In this document: piece after piece, positions 33,823-43,552 of the stretch | How positions within the stretch are numbered: position 1 is the first letter of the stretch | Layout: each line of letters opens with the position of its first letter | Assembly (NCBI GenBank): GCA_026391945.1 | Contig: JAPLDA010000011.1 | Coordinates: forward strand, 1-64,000 | DNA length: 64,000 nt | Origin: Bacteroidota bacterium | Lineage (GTDB): Bacteria; Bacteroidota; Bacteroidia; AKYH767-A; 2013-40CM-41-45 | Direction: 5' to 3' | The notes under the pieces: generated by a model | Told to the model about the DNA's origin: nothing | The model's database searches: none | What the model saw: only the letters and a program-made list of their open reading frames with translations | Made by a program: the position numbers and the translations under genes

Positions 33823-34242
33823 TCAGAAAGTAATGGTGATGGTTTCTCCTTTAATGCTGATCGGATATTTACCGGCTTTTATAGTATAATCATCTTCATA
33901 GCCGATTTCTTTCAGAATTTCGGCTGGTAGCGGAAAATCATCTTCGCACAAAAAAAATCCATTTGAAAAATATGTTTTGAAGGCTTCCGGGGTAATGTCC
34001 TTGTCGGCATTCATGGTGAGAACAATATGCCTTTCGTCATCCATGTCGATCTCGGCACGTCCTATATTTTCAAACGGGAATTGCAGGGGAGGGACTTCGA
34101 TGGTCCATCGGCACCATCCGAAACCTTCGCAATCCCTGTGACGTGCTAAGACAATGGTGACGATGACTTTTGCAGAAACTTCAGCCGCGGAAGTCCCGAT
34201 GAGAATAAAAGCGATGATCAATCGTTTAATAATTTTTTTCAT
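33823..34242 (-). CDS. Hypothetical small secreted protein
   Basis: 139 residues from the ATG at 34242, which starts a signal peptide (MKKIIKRLIIAFILIGTSAAEVSA). The open frame further upstream (to 34332) has no start with support. The mature part has two Cys near the start (RDCEGFGWCRWTIEVP) and a third in FFLCEDDFPLPAE, with alternating strands and acidic loops. No family recognised. The next gene downstream on this strand is the thioredoxin-like lipoprotein, 72 bp away. Confidence 0.6.
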   Translation of the reverse strand: MKKIIKRLIIAFILIGTSAAEVSAKVIVTIVLARHRDCEGFGWCRWTIEVPPLQFPFENIGRAEIDMDDERHIVLTMNADKDITPEAFKTYFSNGFFLCEDDFPLPAEILKEIGYEDDYTIKAGKYPISIKGETITITF

Positions 34243-34314
34243 GAGGTTAGTTTTAAAATTGGTTTCAATGATTAAATGTTTTGGGTTCGCCTGTTTGGCC
34301 GGCGGAGCCTGCTG

Positions 34315-34373
34315 CGGTTTTGCTTCCAGCAAAAACCAAAGCCTGGTTGTGAGATCCGGTGCACCTGCACCGG
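34315..34373. repeat. Two short inverted repeats in the 34243-34719 gap
   Basis: GGTTTTGCT/AGCAAAAACC (34315-34336, 3-nt loop) and CCGGTGCA/TGCACCGG (34356-34373, 2-nt loop) are near-perfect hairpins. The 477-bp gap holds no gene that I can support. Confidence 0.45.
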
Positions 34374-34719
34374 TAACGTGCTTTACACAGGAATGTATAT
34401 AATTTATTTTTCAAACAGCAGCGTGCAAGTTTGTATACAGTGATGGCGATGTCTTTGCCGGGGATCATCCGGGCATAGAATATTTTTCGCCGCTAAAGTA
34501 CTGCGGCTTATTTCTGGTATCAAGGGTATTTGTACTGAATGTGTCCCGGTAATTATATGGATACTGATTTGTTTAAAAAACTGTTGAAAAGAAGATCAGC
34601 GTGTTTTTATTATATGGCATCCGATCATTTTTATTTGCAGGGTACGATCAAGGTGGATGGTACAGGAAATTTTATTTTTTTTTCAGCTTTCCGGATCTTT
34701 TAAATTTTGATACACCACT

Positions 34720-35388
34720 ATGACACCCATTACCGTTGGCTTCTATGACGAGAAGCAATTGCTGAGAGCATTGATGCAACATGTTTATTCAACAGCCGGC
34801 GAACTGAACATCCGTTTCAGTGCATGGAATGAAGAATCGCTGCTGGAATCGCTTCAGCATTCGGTGCCCGACATCGTATTGATGAACCTGTCGGGCAAAC
34901 CTCATTTCTGCCAGGCTTTGATGTTGAAATTGAAAAATGAATTTCCTTTCCTGAAAATCATCGGCTATGTTTATGGAGCGGAGTTATCCCAGGAGGAAGT
35001 CTTCAGGATCATCAATGCCGGCGCTTCCTCCATCCTCACCGATGAGCATACGCCGGAGGAAGTCCTCCGGGCATTTCAACAGGTCATGGAAAATGGTTTT
35101 CATATGAATGAAGTCGTGAATGAGGCCATGTTCATGTATTGCAAACGAAACCGGGTTCTGAGGAAATCATTCGGGCCCGGTGAAAAATTCAGTGAGCGTG
35201 AAATAAAAATTATTGAACAGAAAAAATCGGGAAAAACATCTGTGGAAATTGCCGGTGAACTTTTTATCAGCAGGAAAACAGTGGATGGCATACTCCATGA
35301 ACTTTACAGCCGCCATGAATGCCGCAACTTTAATGAACTGCTGAGAAAGTATGAAAGCATGAACGAAATGTTCATAGTGAAATCATAA
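34720..35388 (+). CDS. LuxR/NarL-family response-regulator-like protein with degenerate receiver
   Basis: 222 residues. A receiver-like domain (about 1-120) is followed by a LuxR-type helix-turn-helix (about 155-215; FSEREIKIIEQKKSGKTSVEIAGELFISRKTVDGIL). The usual phosphoacceptor Asp is replaced by Asn56 in DIVLMNLSGK. The conserved Lys after GAxG is also missing (GASSILTDEH). The protein probably works without phosphorylation, or is controlled by protein or ligand binding. It has no adjacent histidine kinase. The only kinase in the window is at 47.3 kb. Confidence 0.85.
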   Translation: MTPITVGFYDEKQLLRALMQHVYSTAGELNIRFSAWNEESLLESLQHSVPDIVLMNLSGKPHFCQALMLKLKNEFPFLKIIGYVYGAELSQEEVFRIINAGASSILTDEHTPEEVLRAFQQVMENGFHMNEVVNEAMFMYCKRNRVLRKSFGPGEKFSEREIKIIEQKKSGKTSVEIAGELFISRKTVDGILHELYSRHECRNFNELLRKYESMNEMFIVKS

Positions 35389-35500
35389 GTTCCTGTTTAT
35401 ATTGCGCCCGGATTGTTAATAGAAGTTGTTTACATTTTTTTTTCCGGTTCACCATGACCGGTTTCTAATTCATTAACTTGCGTTACTTTTAATAATTTGT

Positions 35501-37222
35501 ATGATCGTGGATGTTAAGGAAAAAAGGTGGTCTTTGAAGGAGTCCGGAAACCCTGAAGTAGTTGCAACTCTTGCATCGCAACTGAACATCAGCACCCTTC
35601 TGAGCAATTTACTGGTACAGCGTGGAATTACGACATTTGAAGAAGCGAAGAATTTTTTCAGGCCGACCATCAGCGATTTGCATGATCCCTTCCTGATGAA
35701 AGACATGGATAAAGCCGTCATCCGGCTTGAACAGGCAATTCAGAAAAAGGAAAACATTCTGGTGTATGGTGATTATGATGTGGATGGCACCACGGCCGTT
35801 GCACTCGTTTATTCATTCATCAGAACATTATACAGCGAAGTCGATTACTATCTTCCCGACCGGTACAAAGAAGGCTATGGTGTTTCCATGGCCGGAATTG
35901 ATTTTGCCCACGATAATAATTTCACGCTGATCATCGCCCTTGATTGCGGGATCAAAGCGAACGACAAAGTGGATTATGCAAAGAAGCTGGGCATCGATTT
36001 CATCATCTGCGATCACCATCGTCCGGGCGACCAGTTGCCGGATGCCGTGGCCGTACTGGATCCGAAACGCCCCGATTGCACGTATCCGTTCAATGAACTT
36101 TCAGGCTGCGGTATTGGTTTTAAACTGGCGCAAGCTTACGCACAGAAGCACAACATTCCTTTTTCGGAACTCGAGCGTTACCTCGACCTGGTAGCCATCA
36201 GCACGGCCGCCGATATTGTTCCCATCATCGGTGAAAACAGGATACTCGTTTATTTCGGTCTCCAGTGGCTCAATAAAAATCCGCGGCCAGGCATCAAGGC
36301 CATTCTCGACCTGGCACAGGTGAAGAGGGAACTCAATGTGAGTGATGTGGTATTCATCATCGGTCCGCGCATCAACGCTGCCGGAAGAATCCAGGATGCG
36401 CGACAGGCTGTCGACCTCCTCATCACAGCCAACAGCACCGATGCTTTGTTTGAAGGAGAAAAAATTAATGAAAGCAATGTGGAACGCAGAACCCTTGACC
36501 TCAGCATTACGGAACATGCCCTGCTGATGGTACAGGAGGATCCTCACTTCGGTAAAAAAAAATCAACCGTGTTGTTTCATCCCGAATGGCATAAAGGAGT
36601 GATCGGAATTGTGGCTTCGAGACTCACCGAAAAATATTACCGCCCGACCATCATCCTTACCGAATCCAATGGCATGGCAACAGGATCGGCGCGCTCCATC
36701 AAGGATTTTGATATTTACAATGCCATTGAATCGTGCAGCGACCTGCTCGACCAGTTTGGCGGACACATGTATGCCGCAGGCCTCACCATGAAACTGGAGA
36801 ATATAGAAAAGTTCATGGAGCGGTTTGAAGAAGTGGTTTCAGCAACGCTGGATGAAAGCATCATGACCCAGGAAATTGAAATTGATGGAGTCATTGCATT
36901 CAGGGATATCACACCTTCTTTTTTCAAGGTACTCAAACAGTTCGCCCCGTTTGGTCCCGCCAACATGAGCCCTGTTTTCAAAACCGAAAACGTTCGCGAT
37001 ACAGGCCTTTCGAGAATCGTCGGAAACAATCACCTCAAACTGAACCTGGCGGAAGATGAAACAACACGGTTCGGAATTGATGCCATTGCTTTTCAGTTAG
37101 GTCAGTTCTACCCGATGGTATCGCGTAAAATTCCTTTTGATATTTGTTATACCCTTGAAGAAAATGTGTGGAATGGAAAAACCACCATCCAGTTGAATGT
37201 GAAAGACATCCAGTTGAAATAA
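35501..37222 (+). CDS. recJ: Single-stranded-DNA-specific exonuclease RecJ
   Basis: 573 residues. DHH phosphoesterase motifs are intact: YGDYDVDGTTAVALVY (about 81-96), IALDCGIKANDKVDYAKKLG and ICDHHRPGDQLPDA (DHH), with HPEWHKGVIGIVASRL and FGGHMYAAGLTM in the DHHA1 part. A C-terminal RecJ OB-fold follows (ITPSFFKVLKQFAPFGPAN). The 5'-3' exonuclease acts in RecF-type recombination and base-excision/mismatch repair. It is convergent with the holin-like gene, 13 bp between stop codons. Length is normal. Confidence 0.96.
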   Translation: MIVDVKEKRWSLKESGNPEVVATLASQLNISTLLSNLLVQRGITTFEEAKNFFRPTISDLHDPFLMKDMDKAVIRLEQAIQKKENILVYGDYDVDGTTAVALVYSFIRTLYSEVDYYLPDRYKEGYGVSMAGIDFAHDNNFTLIIALDCGIKANDKVDYAKKLGIDFIICDHHRPGDQLPDAVAVLDPKRPDCTYPFNELSGCGIGFKLAQAYAQKHNIPFSELERYLDLVAISTAADIVPIIGENRILVYFGLQWLNKNPRPGIKAILDLAQVKRELNVSDVVFIIGPRINAAGRIQDARQAVDLLITANSTDALFEGEKINESNVERRTLDLSITEHALLMVQEDPHFGKKKSTVLFHPEWHKGVIGIVASRLTEKYYRPTIILTESNGMATGSARSIKDFDIYNAIESCSDLLDQFGGHMYAAGLTMKLENIEKFMERFEEVVSATLDESIMTQEIEIDGVIAFRDITPSFFKVLKQFAPFGPANMSPVFKTENVRDTGLSRIVGNNHLKLNLAEDETTRFGIDAIAFQLGQFYPMVSRKIPFDICYTLEENVWNGKTTIQLNVKDIQLK

Positions 37223-37235
37223 AATATCCCCGATG

Positions 37236-37592
37236 TCATAATTCGTATTCCCGCGGAGAGTTCAGTGAATTGAAAATGGAATTTGCCAGGGAAAGAACGA
37301 GGCTGAAGAAAAAAGCGGTCCAGAATCCGTCGACACGGAATCCGTCAACGAGTTTACTTGCAAACAAAATCATAATGGCATTGATGACCAGCAGGAAAAA
37401 TCCAAGTGTAAAAAGTGTGATGGGAATCGTGAGGACAACGAGGACGGGCTTGACAATGGCATTTAAACCGGAAAGTACGAGTGCAACCAGCAATGCCGTG
37501 AATGCTCCGTCAATATGAACACCGGGAAGGATGTAGGATGTCACAAGAACAGCAAGGGTGCTGATAACCAGGCGGCCTAAAAATTCTTTCAT
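37236..37592 (-). CDS. Phage-holin-family (superfamily IV) four-helix membrane protein
   Basis: 118 residues from the ATG at 37592. Four hydrophobic helices (about 8-24, 30-46, 50-75 and 90-110) with GxxxLLVINAIMILFASKLVDGFRVDGFWTAF, the typical pattern of the mycobacterial 4TMS-type holin family. In bacteria such small proteins are mostly chromosomal with unknown roles; there is no phage gene nearby. The frame upstream of 37592 has no support. Convergent with recJ. Confidence 0.85.
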   Translation of the reverse strand: MKEFLGRLVISTLAVLVTSYILPGVHIDGAFTALLVALVLSGLNAIVKPVLVVLTIPITLFTLGFFLLVINAIMILFASKLVDGFRVDGFWTAFFFSLVLSLANSIFNSLNSPREYEL

Positions 37593-37647
37593 AAATTTTC
37601 GTAAAGGTAGAACTTCTGTGATCAATCCACAAAGAAGCAATTGCTCA

Positions 37648-37678
37648 CTTGCAGAACAGAAAAGAATAAATAATTTTG
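37648..37678 (+). promoter_or_regulatory. Bacteroidetes-type promoter for gdhA
   Basis: CTTG at 37648-37651 fits the -33 TTG, and TAATTTTG at 37671-37678 matches TAnnTTTG, with 19 bp between. The ATG is at 37698, so the leader is about 13 nt. This is the best promoter match noticed in the window. Confidence 0.7.
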
Positions 37679-37697
37679 CGCCCCTAAATCTATAACG

Positions 37698-39122
37698 ATG
37701 AGCAACAGCATGGACAACGGCAGTAAGTTTTACTCTGACGTATTATCTTATTTTGACAAAGCGGCGGCATTCACCGATTTTGAACCGGGATTGTTACAGC
37801 AGATAAAGGTGTGCAACAGCACCTACCGGTTTAATTTTCCGATCGAAGTAGACGGAAAGCTACAGGTTATTGAAGGGATCCGCGTACAGCATAGTCATCA
37901 TAAGACTCCCACCAAAGGCGGGATTCGCTATAGTGAATTTGTGAATCCGGATGAAGTGCGGGCGCTTGCAACCCTCATGACTTTCAAATGTGCTGTGGTG
38001 GATGTACCATTCGGCGGAGCCAAAGGCGGTATCCGGATTAACCCAAGATTATATACTGAAAAACAACTGGAGCGGATTACCCGCCGGTACACGACTGAAC
38101 TGATCAAAAAAAGTATGATCGGTGCTGCCATTGATGTTCCGGCTCCTGATTACGGAAGCGGTGCCAGGGAAATGGCATGGATTGCCGATACATATGCCAC
38201 TTTTAAATACGATGACCTGAATGCCATGGCTTGTGTAACCGGTAAGCCGCTTGGGCAAGGAGGTATACAGGGAAGAACGGAAGCAACCGGGCAGGGTTTG
38301 TATTTTGGGGTGCGTGAAGCCCTCAGCCAGGCTGATGATATGAGAGCCATTGGATTAACCACCGGTATTGAAGGAAAAAAAATTATTGTACAGGGTTTGG
38401 GAAATGTAGGATTCTATTCTTCCAAGTTCTGCATGGAAGGCGGCGGTATCATCGTCGGTATTGCAGAACGGGAAGGCGGCATCTACAATGAAAAAGGACT
38501 GGATATTGAAAAAGTTTTTGCTCATCGCAAGGAAACAGGTTCCATCCTGAATTATCCCGGTGCAAAGAATTACAACAATTCCATGGAGTTGCTGGAAGCT
38601 GATTGTGATATCCTGATTCCCGCTGCTTTGGAAAACCAGATCACCGGTGAAAACGCGCCGAGGATCAAGGCGAAGATGATTGCTGAAGGCGCCAACGGAC
38701 CCGTCACCAAAGAAGCGGAAGAAATTCTCGTGAAGAAAAATGTACTCATCATTCCCGATCTGTACCTGAACGCCGGCGGAGTAACGGTTTCTTATTTTGA
38801 ATGGCTGAAAAATCTTTCACACGTTCGTTTTGGCCGTATGGAAAAACGTTTCCAGGAAATGTCGAGCGCGCAGTTGCTTGGCGCTGTCGAGAAAATAGCC
38901 GGTAAATCTTTAGATCCGATTGCCCGCAAGGTGCTCACTCATGGCGCCGATGAAATTGACCTGGTGCGTTCGGGTTTGGAAGAAACTATGATTTATTCGT
39001 ACAATGAAATCCGGGAAACGAAGAAACAAAACAAGAAGATTGAAGATTTGCGTACGGCAGCTTTCGTAAGTGGAATCAATAAACTTGGCGTGAGCTACCA
39101 GGCGATGGGAATTTTCCCTTGA
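37698..39122 (+). CDS. Glu/Leu/Phe/Val dehydrogenase (glutamate dehydrogenase type)
   Basis: 474 residues. Catalytic glycine-rich loop with lysine, VDVPFGGAKGGIRINP (about 95-110); a substrate-binding Lys in QHSHHKTPTKGGIRYSE; and the Rossmann domain KKIIVQGLGNVGFYSSKF (about 227-244). DAPDYGSGAREM-like residues (IDVPAPDYGSGAREMAWI) are as in NAD-type enzymes. It probably reversibly deaminates glutamate; the exact amino acid is not fixed by these motifs. Many long Bacteroidetes homologues like this are annotated as glutamate dehydrogenase. Confidence 0.92.
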   Translation: MSNSMDNGSKFYSDVLSYFDKAAAFTDFEPGLLQQIKVCNSTYRFNFPIEVDGKLQVIEGIRVQHSHHKTPTKGGIRYSEFVNPDEVRALATLMTFKCAVVDVPFGGAKGGIRINPRLYTEKQLERITRRYTTELIKKSMIGAAIDVPAPDYGSGAREMAWIADTYATFKYDDLNAMACVTGKPLGQGGIQGRTEATGQGLYFGVREALSQADDMRAIGLTTGIEGKKIIVQGLGNVGFYSSKFCMEGGGIIVGIAEREGGIYNEKGLDIEKVFAHRKETGSILNYPGAKNYNNSMELLEADCDILIPAALENQITGENAPRIKAKMIAEGANGPVTKEAEEILVKKNVLIIPDLYLNAGGVTVSYFEWLKNLSHVRFGRMEKRFQEMSSAQLLGAVEKIAGKSLDPIARKVLTHGADEIDLVRSGLEETMIYSYNEIRETKKQNKKIEDLRTAAFVSGINKLGVSYQAMGIFP

Positions 39123-39126
39123 TCAC

Positions 39127-39528
39127 TCAGAAGTGAAAGCTTCCTGAAGCGAGGTAAATCAAACCAGCATAGAGAACGCCACCAGCCAGCGTTTGCATTA
39201 GCATCACCAAAACCTTTTTACGATCCCGGGCAATTTGTCCGGGATCATTTATTTTCTGAAGGTTCCCCAATTTCCCGAAATTGATTTTTTTTATCCAGCC
39301 GAACAGCACGCAGAAACGGCTGCGTACCTGCAGGTACATCAATAGCGTAAATGCTGATGAAAAAAATAGCAGCAACAACACAAATAGAGAATGGTAAAAA
39401 TGGAAACTCAAAACAGTCAGCACCAGGGTGATGATCACTGCAACGTTGAGTTCTTTTTTTCTTTTCGCAACCTCGTCTTTACCGATGTTACAAAATCCGG
39501 GGATGTATCCGTCGGGTTCGTTCTTCAT
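39127..39528 (-). CDS. Hypothetical membrane protein
   Basis: 133 residues. Hydrophobic segments at about 28-46, 47-66 and 107-125 suggest three membrane helices. The N-terminus (KNEPDGYIPGFCNIGKDEVAKRKKELN) has a single Cys and is probably cytoplasmic. A basic loop lies between the second and third helix. No family recognised. It overlaps nothing; its stop is 4 bp from the convergent gdh stop. The fabF gene lies immediately upstream on the same strand, so it may be the last gene of that operon. Confidence 0.65.
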   Translation of the reverse strand: MKNEPDGYIPGFCNIGKDEVAKRKKELNVAVIITLVLTVLSFHFYHSLFVLLLLFFSSAFTLLMYLQVRSRFCVLFGWIKKINFGKLGNLQKINDPGQIARDRKKVLVMLMQTLAGGVLYAGLIYLASGSFHF

Positions 39529-39573
39529 TGGGGTTGATAAATTCTCCCGGGAGCATTATAAAAAGAAGGGAAA

Positions 39574-40827
39574 CTAAGAATCGTATTTTCCGAAAATAAC
39601 GGAAGCATTGTGCCCGCCGAAACCGAAGGTATTGCTCATGGCATTACGAACGGTGCGCTTCTGAGCTTTGTTAAAAGTAAAATTCAGTTTAGGATCAAAC
39701 TGCGGGTCATCTGTAAAATGGTTGATGGTAGGAGGAACGAGATCATGAATAACGGCCATGATGGAGGCAATGGCTTCAACAGCACCGGCCGCTCCCAGCA
39801 AATGGCCCGTCATCGATTTGGTTGAACTGATGTTCAGCTTATAGGCATTTTCACCAAAGACTCCGAGGATGGCTTTTGTTTCACTTACATCTCCCAATGG
39901 AGTGGATGTACCGTGAACGTTGATGTAATCAATATCTGCCGTACTCATTCCGGCATCATCCAGAACGGCGCGCATTACATTCAATGCACCGAGACCTTCA
40001 GGATGCGGAGCCGTGATGTGATGAGCATCCGCCGACATGCCGCCGCCTAACATCTCTGCATAAATTTTTGCACCGCGCGCCTTTGCATGTTCCAGTTCTT
40101 CGAGGATGATGCAACCGGCACCTTCTCCTAAAACAAATCCGTCGCGATTGAGATCGAAAGGACGGGAAGCTGTTTTCGGATCATCGTTCCGAAGGCTCAA
40201 TGCCTGGAGTGCATTGAATCCACCTACACCGGCTTCCGTCACGGAAGCTTCTGATCCGCCGCTGACGATGATATCGGCTTTTCCAAGACGGATGTAATTG
40301 AATGAATCAATCAAAGCATTGGTGGAAGAAGCGCAGGCGGATACAGTGGTGAAGTTGGGTCCCCGGAAACCATATTTAATGGAAATGTGCCCGGAAGCGA
40401 TGTCAGAAATAATCTTCGGAATAAAGAACGGGTTGAAGCGTGGTGTTCCATCGCCTTTGCTGAATTCCATCACCTCTTCCTGGAAAGTCCGCAGCCCGCC
40501 AATACCGGAACCCCAGATCACACCGATACGGTCGTGGTTTTCTTTATCCGGCTGGATCCCGGAATCTTTAATGGCTTCTTCGGCCACTGCCAGTGCGAAG
40601 TGTGTAAACCGGTCGAGTTTCCGAGCTTCTTTCCGGTCAAAAAATTTAGTGACATCAAAACCCTTCACTTCGCAGGCAAAACGGGTTTTGAATTTGGTTG
40701 CATCAAAGAGGGTCGTATGATCAGCGCCGCTCACGCCATTCATCAACCCGTTCCAGTATTCCTGTAACGTGTTGCCTAACGGAGTAAGCGCACCGATCCC
40801 GGTTACAACAACCCTTTTTAATTGCAT
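39574..40827 (-). CDS. fabF: 3-oxoacyl-[acyl-carrier-protein] synthase II
   Basis: 417 residues. The catalytic triad is Cys in VSACASSTNALI (about 164), His in NVHGTSTPLGD and His in SMTGHLLGAAGA. The N-terminus KRVVVTGIGALTPLGNT and the end SNTFGFGGHNASVIFGKYDS are typical. Elongates fatty acids by condensing acyl-enzyme with malonyl-ACP. It follows acpP directly (11 bp gap), the standard acpP-fabF pair of bacteria. Confidence 0.97.
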   Translation of the reverse strand: MQLKRVVVTGIGALTPLGNTLQEYWNGLMNGVSGADHTTLFDATKFKTRFACEVKGFDVTKFFDRKEARKLDRFTHFALAVAEEAIKDSGIQPDKENHDRIGVIWGSGIGGLRTFQEEVMEFSKGDGTPRFNPFFIPKIISDIASGHISIKYGFRGPNFTTVSACASSTNALIDSFNYIRLGKADIIVSGGSEASVTEAGVGGFNALQALSLRNDDPKTASRPFDLNRDGFVLGEGAGCIILEELEHAKARGAKIYAEMLGGGMSADAHHITAPHPEGLGALNVMRAVLDDAGMSTADIDYINVHGTSTPLGDVSETKAILGVFGENAYKLNISSTKSMTGHLLGAAGAVEAIASIMAVIHDLVPPTINHFTDDPQFDPKLNFTFNKAQKRTVRNAMSNTFGFGGHNASVIFGKYDS

Positions 40828-40838
40828 CGTCTTGAAAT

Positions 40839-41075
40839 TTACTTGGCGTTCTTCTCAATATAATCGATCGCCTGTCCAACCGTTGCAATTTTTTCTGCCT
40901 GGTCATCAGGAATGGCAATGTTGAATTCTTTTTCAAACTCCATGATCAATTCAACGGTGTCCAGTGAGTCAGCACCAAGATCATTGGTGAAGCTGGCTTC
41001 GTTGGTTACTTCTTTCTCATCAACCCCTAATTTGTCGATGATAATGGCTTTTACTTTTGTAGCAATGTCTGACAT
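40839..41075 (-). CDS. acpP: Acyl carrier protein
   Basis: 78 residues. The phosphopantetheine attachment serine is Ser37 in [15 protein letters not shown]; the rest is the acidic four-helix ACP fold ([17 protein letters not shown] ... [12 protein letters not shown]). It carries growing acyl chains in the cytoplasm. First gene of the acpP-fabF operon; the 210-bp gap to comEB is the divergent promoter region. Confidence 0.97.
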   Translation of the reverse strand: MSDIATKVKAIIIDKLGVDEKEVTNEASFTNDLGADSLDTVELIMEFEKEFNIAIPDDQAEKIATVGQAIDYIEKNAK

Positions 41076-41285
41076 GTTTGTAATCGTTTAATAGTTAATT
41101 TAAAATTTGAGGGTGCAAAGTAAAAATTAAAGTGGTTAACTTCAAAATGCAGATCAAATTCATTTCATATTTAAATAGACAGGAAACAGAGACTGAAAAT
41201 TCTATTTTTTTCTTTGAATGAATATTAAAATCGTCATAAAACTAATCAATTCTTTTAATCATCTTATCTTTACCGGCAAATTTCA

Positions 41286-41765
41286 ATGATGCACCGACCA
41301 AGTTTTGACGAAATTTACATGGAGCTGGCTCAGAACCTGGCGCCTAAATCGCACTGCGTGAAGATTAAAGTGGGAGCTGTGCTCACCAAGGATACCCGGA
41401 TTGTATCGCTGGGGTACAACGGCCCTCCAGCCGGCACCCATAACTGCGATGAAGAATGGCCTGAAGCCGGCTGCCCGCGCGACAGCAAAGGAAGTTGTTC
41501 GCTTGCCCTGCATGCTGAACAAAATGCAATTCTGTATGCTTCCAAAAACAACGTAGCCATTGAAGGCTGCACCTTGTATGTCACCCTTTCCCCTTGCCTT
41601 GCCTGTGCGCGGATCATTTACACGATGGGAATTAAAAAAGTTTATTACCTGCAGTCGTATGCTCACTACAAAGGCATCGGTTCGGATGAAGGCGTTGATT
41701 TCCTTAGGAGATTCGGTGTGGAGGTCAGGCAATTCCAGGTAACGGAGGAAACGGCTTTAAAATAA
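41286..41765 (+). CDS. Deoxycytidylate (dCMP) deaminase
   Basis: 159 residues. The zinc site is the His in LHAEQNAILYA and the two Cys of SPCLACARII, with the proton-shuttling Glu in HAEQ. Substrate and regulatory features PPAGTHNCDEEW and CTLYVTLSPCLACA match dCMP deaminase (ComEB-like). It converts dCMP to dUMP for thymidylate synthesis. It starts with two Met codons; the second may be the true start. Confidence 0.92.
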   Translation: MMHRPSFDEIYMELAQNLAPKSHCVKIKVGAVLTKDTRIVSLGYNGPPAGTHNCDEEWPEAGCPRDSKGSCSLALHAEQNAILYASKNNVAIEGCTLYVTLSPCLACARIIYTMGIKKVYYLQSYAHYKGIGSDEGVDFLRRFGVEVRQFQVTEETALK

Positions 41766-41917
41766 ACAAGCTGTTCATATCAAACGTACATCTTCCATGA
41801 TTTTCCATACCTGGTGATCAGCCGGGAAATAAAAAATCATGTTGGAACGTTCTCAATGCATCAAGTAGAAATACGTATTCAGTACAGTCATCACTCTCAT
41901 TCATCAACCTTCATCAA

Positions 41918-43537
41918 GTGAATAAATTTAAAATCTGGTCACCGCTGCTGTTTTCATGTGTTCTCGTTATCGGCATCTACGTTGGAATGCGGATGAATGA
42001 GCCTTTTAAGAATTCAAATGCTCTTTTTTCTTTCCGAAGCAACCAGTTCAACAAAATCAACGATGTGGTCAACTACATCAACCAGGAATACGTGGACACC
42101 ATCAACCAGAAGAAACTGGTTGAAAATACCATTGAAGGCATGCTGCATACGCTGGATCCTCATTCAGCCTACATTCCTGCCAGCGAATTGCAGGCGATGA
42201 ATGAACCGCTCGAAGGAAATTTTGAGGGCATCGGCGTGGAATTTCACATTCAGAATGATACCATCATGGTGGTATCGGCCGTATCCGGTGGCCCTTCCGA
42301 GCAATTAGGCATCCGCTCAGGTGACCGGATTGTAAAAGTAAACGGGAAAAATGTGGCCGGCACCGGTATTTCCAATACGCAGGTTACCCAGTTGCTGAGA
42401 GGAACAAGCGGCAGCAAAGTGAATGTAAGTATTGCGAGAAGAGGCATCGACAAGTTGATTGATTATACCATCACACGAGGTAAAATTCCGATTTACAGCG
42501 TGGATGTTTCTTACATGCTCGACAAAAATACCGGTTACATTAAGATCAGTCATTTCGCAGAACGTACCTACGATGAATACATCGAAGGATTCATGAAACT
42601 GAAAAACGAGGGAATGAAAAACCTGGTTCTCGATCTTCGTGGAAACCCGGGTGGCTACCTCAAAACGGCTATCCAGATTGCCGATGAATTTCTTCCGGAG
42701 AAAAAGTTAATCGTTTACACACAGGGACGTTCGCGTCCACGTGAAACGTATTACGCAACCTCACGCGGATTTTTTGAGCAAGGTGCTTTGGCGGTGCTCA
42801 TGGACGAAGGAAGTGCTTCGGCAAGTGAAATCGTCGCCGGCGCTTTGCAGGACCAGGATCGTGCGACCATCATTGGCAGGAGATCATTCGGTAAAGGATT
42901 GGTACAGGAGCAGAGCCAGTTTCCGGATGGTTCGGCCATCAGGCTTACCATTGCGCGGTATTACACACCAACCGGCAGGTGCATTCAGAAACCTTATGTG
43001 GATGGTTATGAAGAATACCAGAATGAATTGTTCGAGCGGATGAAAAAAGGAGAACTTGAAAAAACGGACAGCATTCATTTTTCCGATTCACTGAAATACA
43101 AAACTCCGGCAGGAAAAATTGTGTATGGCGGAGGCGGCATCATGCCGGATACTTTTGTTCCGCTGGATACGACGGGCATGTCCTCTTTCTTTACTGATGC
43201 CAACAGCAAAGGGCTGATTACCCAGTTCGCCTACGATTACCTCGATCAGAACAGGAAGTCGTTTGAAAAATATAAATCGTTCCCGGATTTCAACAAAACA
43301 TTTTCAGTGAATGATGAAATCTATCATGAGTTCTCCAGGTATGCCATGAAAAATGAAGTGACGAAAGATGAGAAAGGGGAAAAAATTTCTTCCCGCCTCA
43401 TTCGTGTTCAGCTTAAGGCTCTCATCGCTCGTCAGCTCTGGAAAAATGATGGTTTTTATCCTGTGATCCAGGAATCCGACCAGGCGCTGAAGAAAGCATT
43501 GCAACTCATCAGCCTGCATGAAGTGGCGGAGAAGTGA
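41918..43537 (+). CDS. C-terminal processing protease, S41 family (CtpA type)
   Basis: 539 residues from a GTG. A signal anchor (about 8-26) is followed by a helical region, a PDZ domain (about 95-170; VVSAVSGGPSEQLGIRSGDRIVKVNG) and the S41 catalytic domain. The dyad Ser is in EGSASASEIVAGALQDQD and the Lys in RRSFGKGLVQEQS. It cleaves protein C-termini in the periplasm. The C-terminal part (about 430-539) is helical and of unknown role. A second, related protease lies at the right edge of the window. Both are typical of Bacteroidetes, which often carry several. Confidence 0.93.
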   Translation: MNKFKIWSPLLFSCVLVIGIYVGMRMNEPFKNSNALFSFRSNQFNKINDVVNYINQEYVDTINQKKLVENTIEGMLHTLDPHSAYIPASELQAMNEPLEGNFEGIGVEFHIQNDTIMVVSAVSGGPSEQLGIRSGDRIVKVNGKNVAGTGISNTQVTQLLRGTSGSKVNVSIARRGIDKLIDYTITRGKIPIYSVDVSYMLDKNTGYIKISHFAERTYDEYIEGFMKLKNEGMKNLVLDLRGNPGGYLKTAIQIADEFLPEKKLIVYTQGRSRPRETYYATSRGFFEQGALAVLMDEGSASASEIVAGALQDQDRATIIGRRSFGKGLVQEQSQFPDGSAIRLTIARYYTPTGRCIQKPYVDGYEEYQNELFERMKKGELEKTDSIHFSDSLKYKTPAGKIVYGGGGIMPDTFVPLDTTGMSSFFTDANSKGLITQFAYDYLDQNRKSFEKYKSFPDFNKTFSVNDEIYHEFSRYAMKNEVTKDEKGEKISSRLIRVQLKALIARQLWKNDGFYPVIQESDQALKKALQLISLHEVAEK

Positions 43538-43552
43538 ATGTGTGAGTGTGTG

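Noticed and set aside
30615-34242. Genomic island or prophage suggested by the toxin-antitoxin pair and small hypothetical genes
   Set aside because: No integrase, transposase, phage gene, tRNA or attachment-like repeat was seen; base composition looks similar to neighbours by eye.
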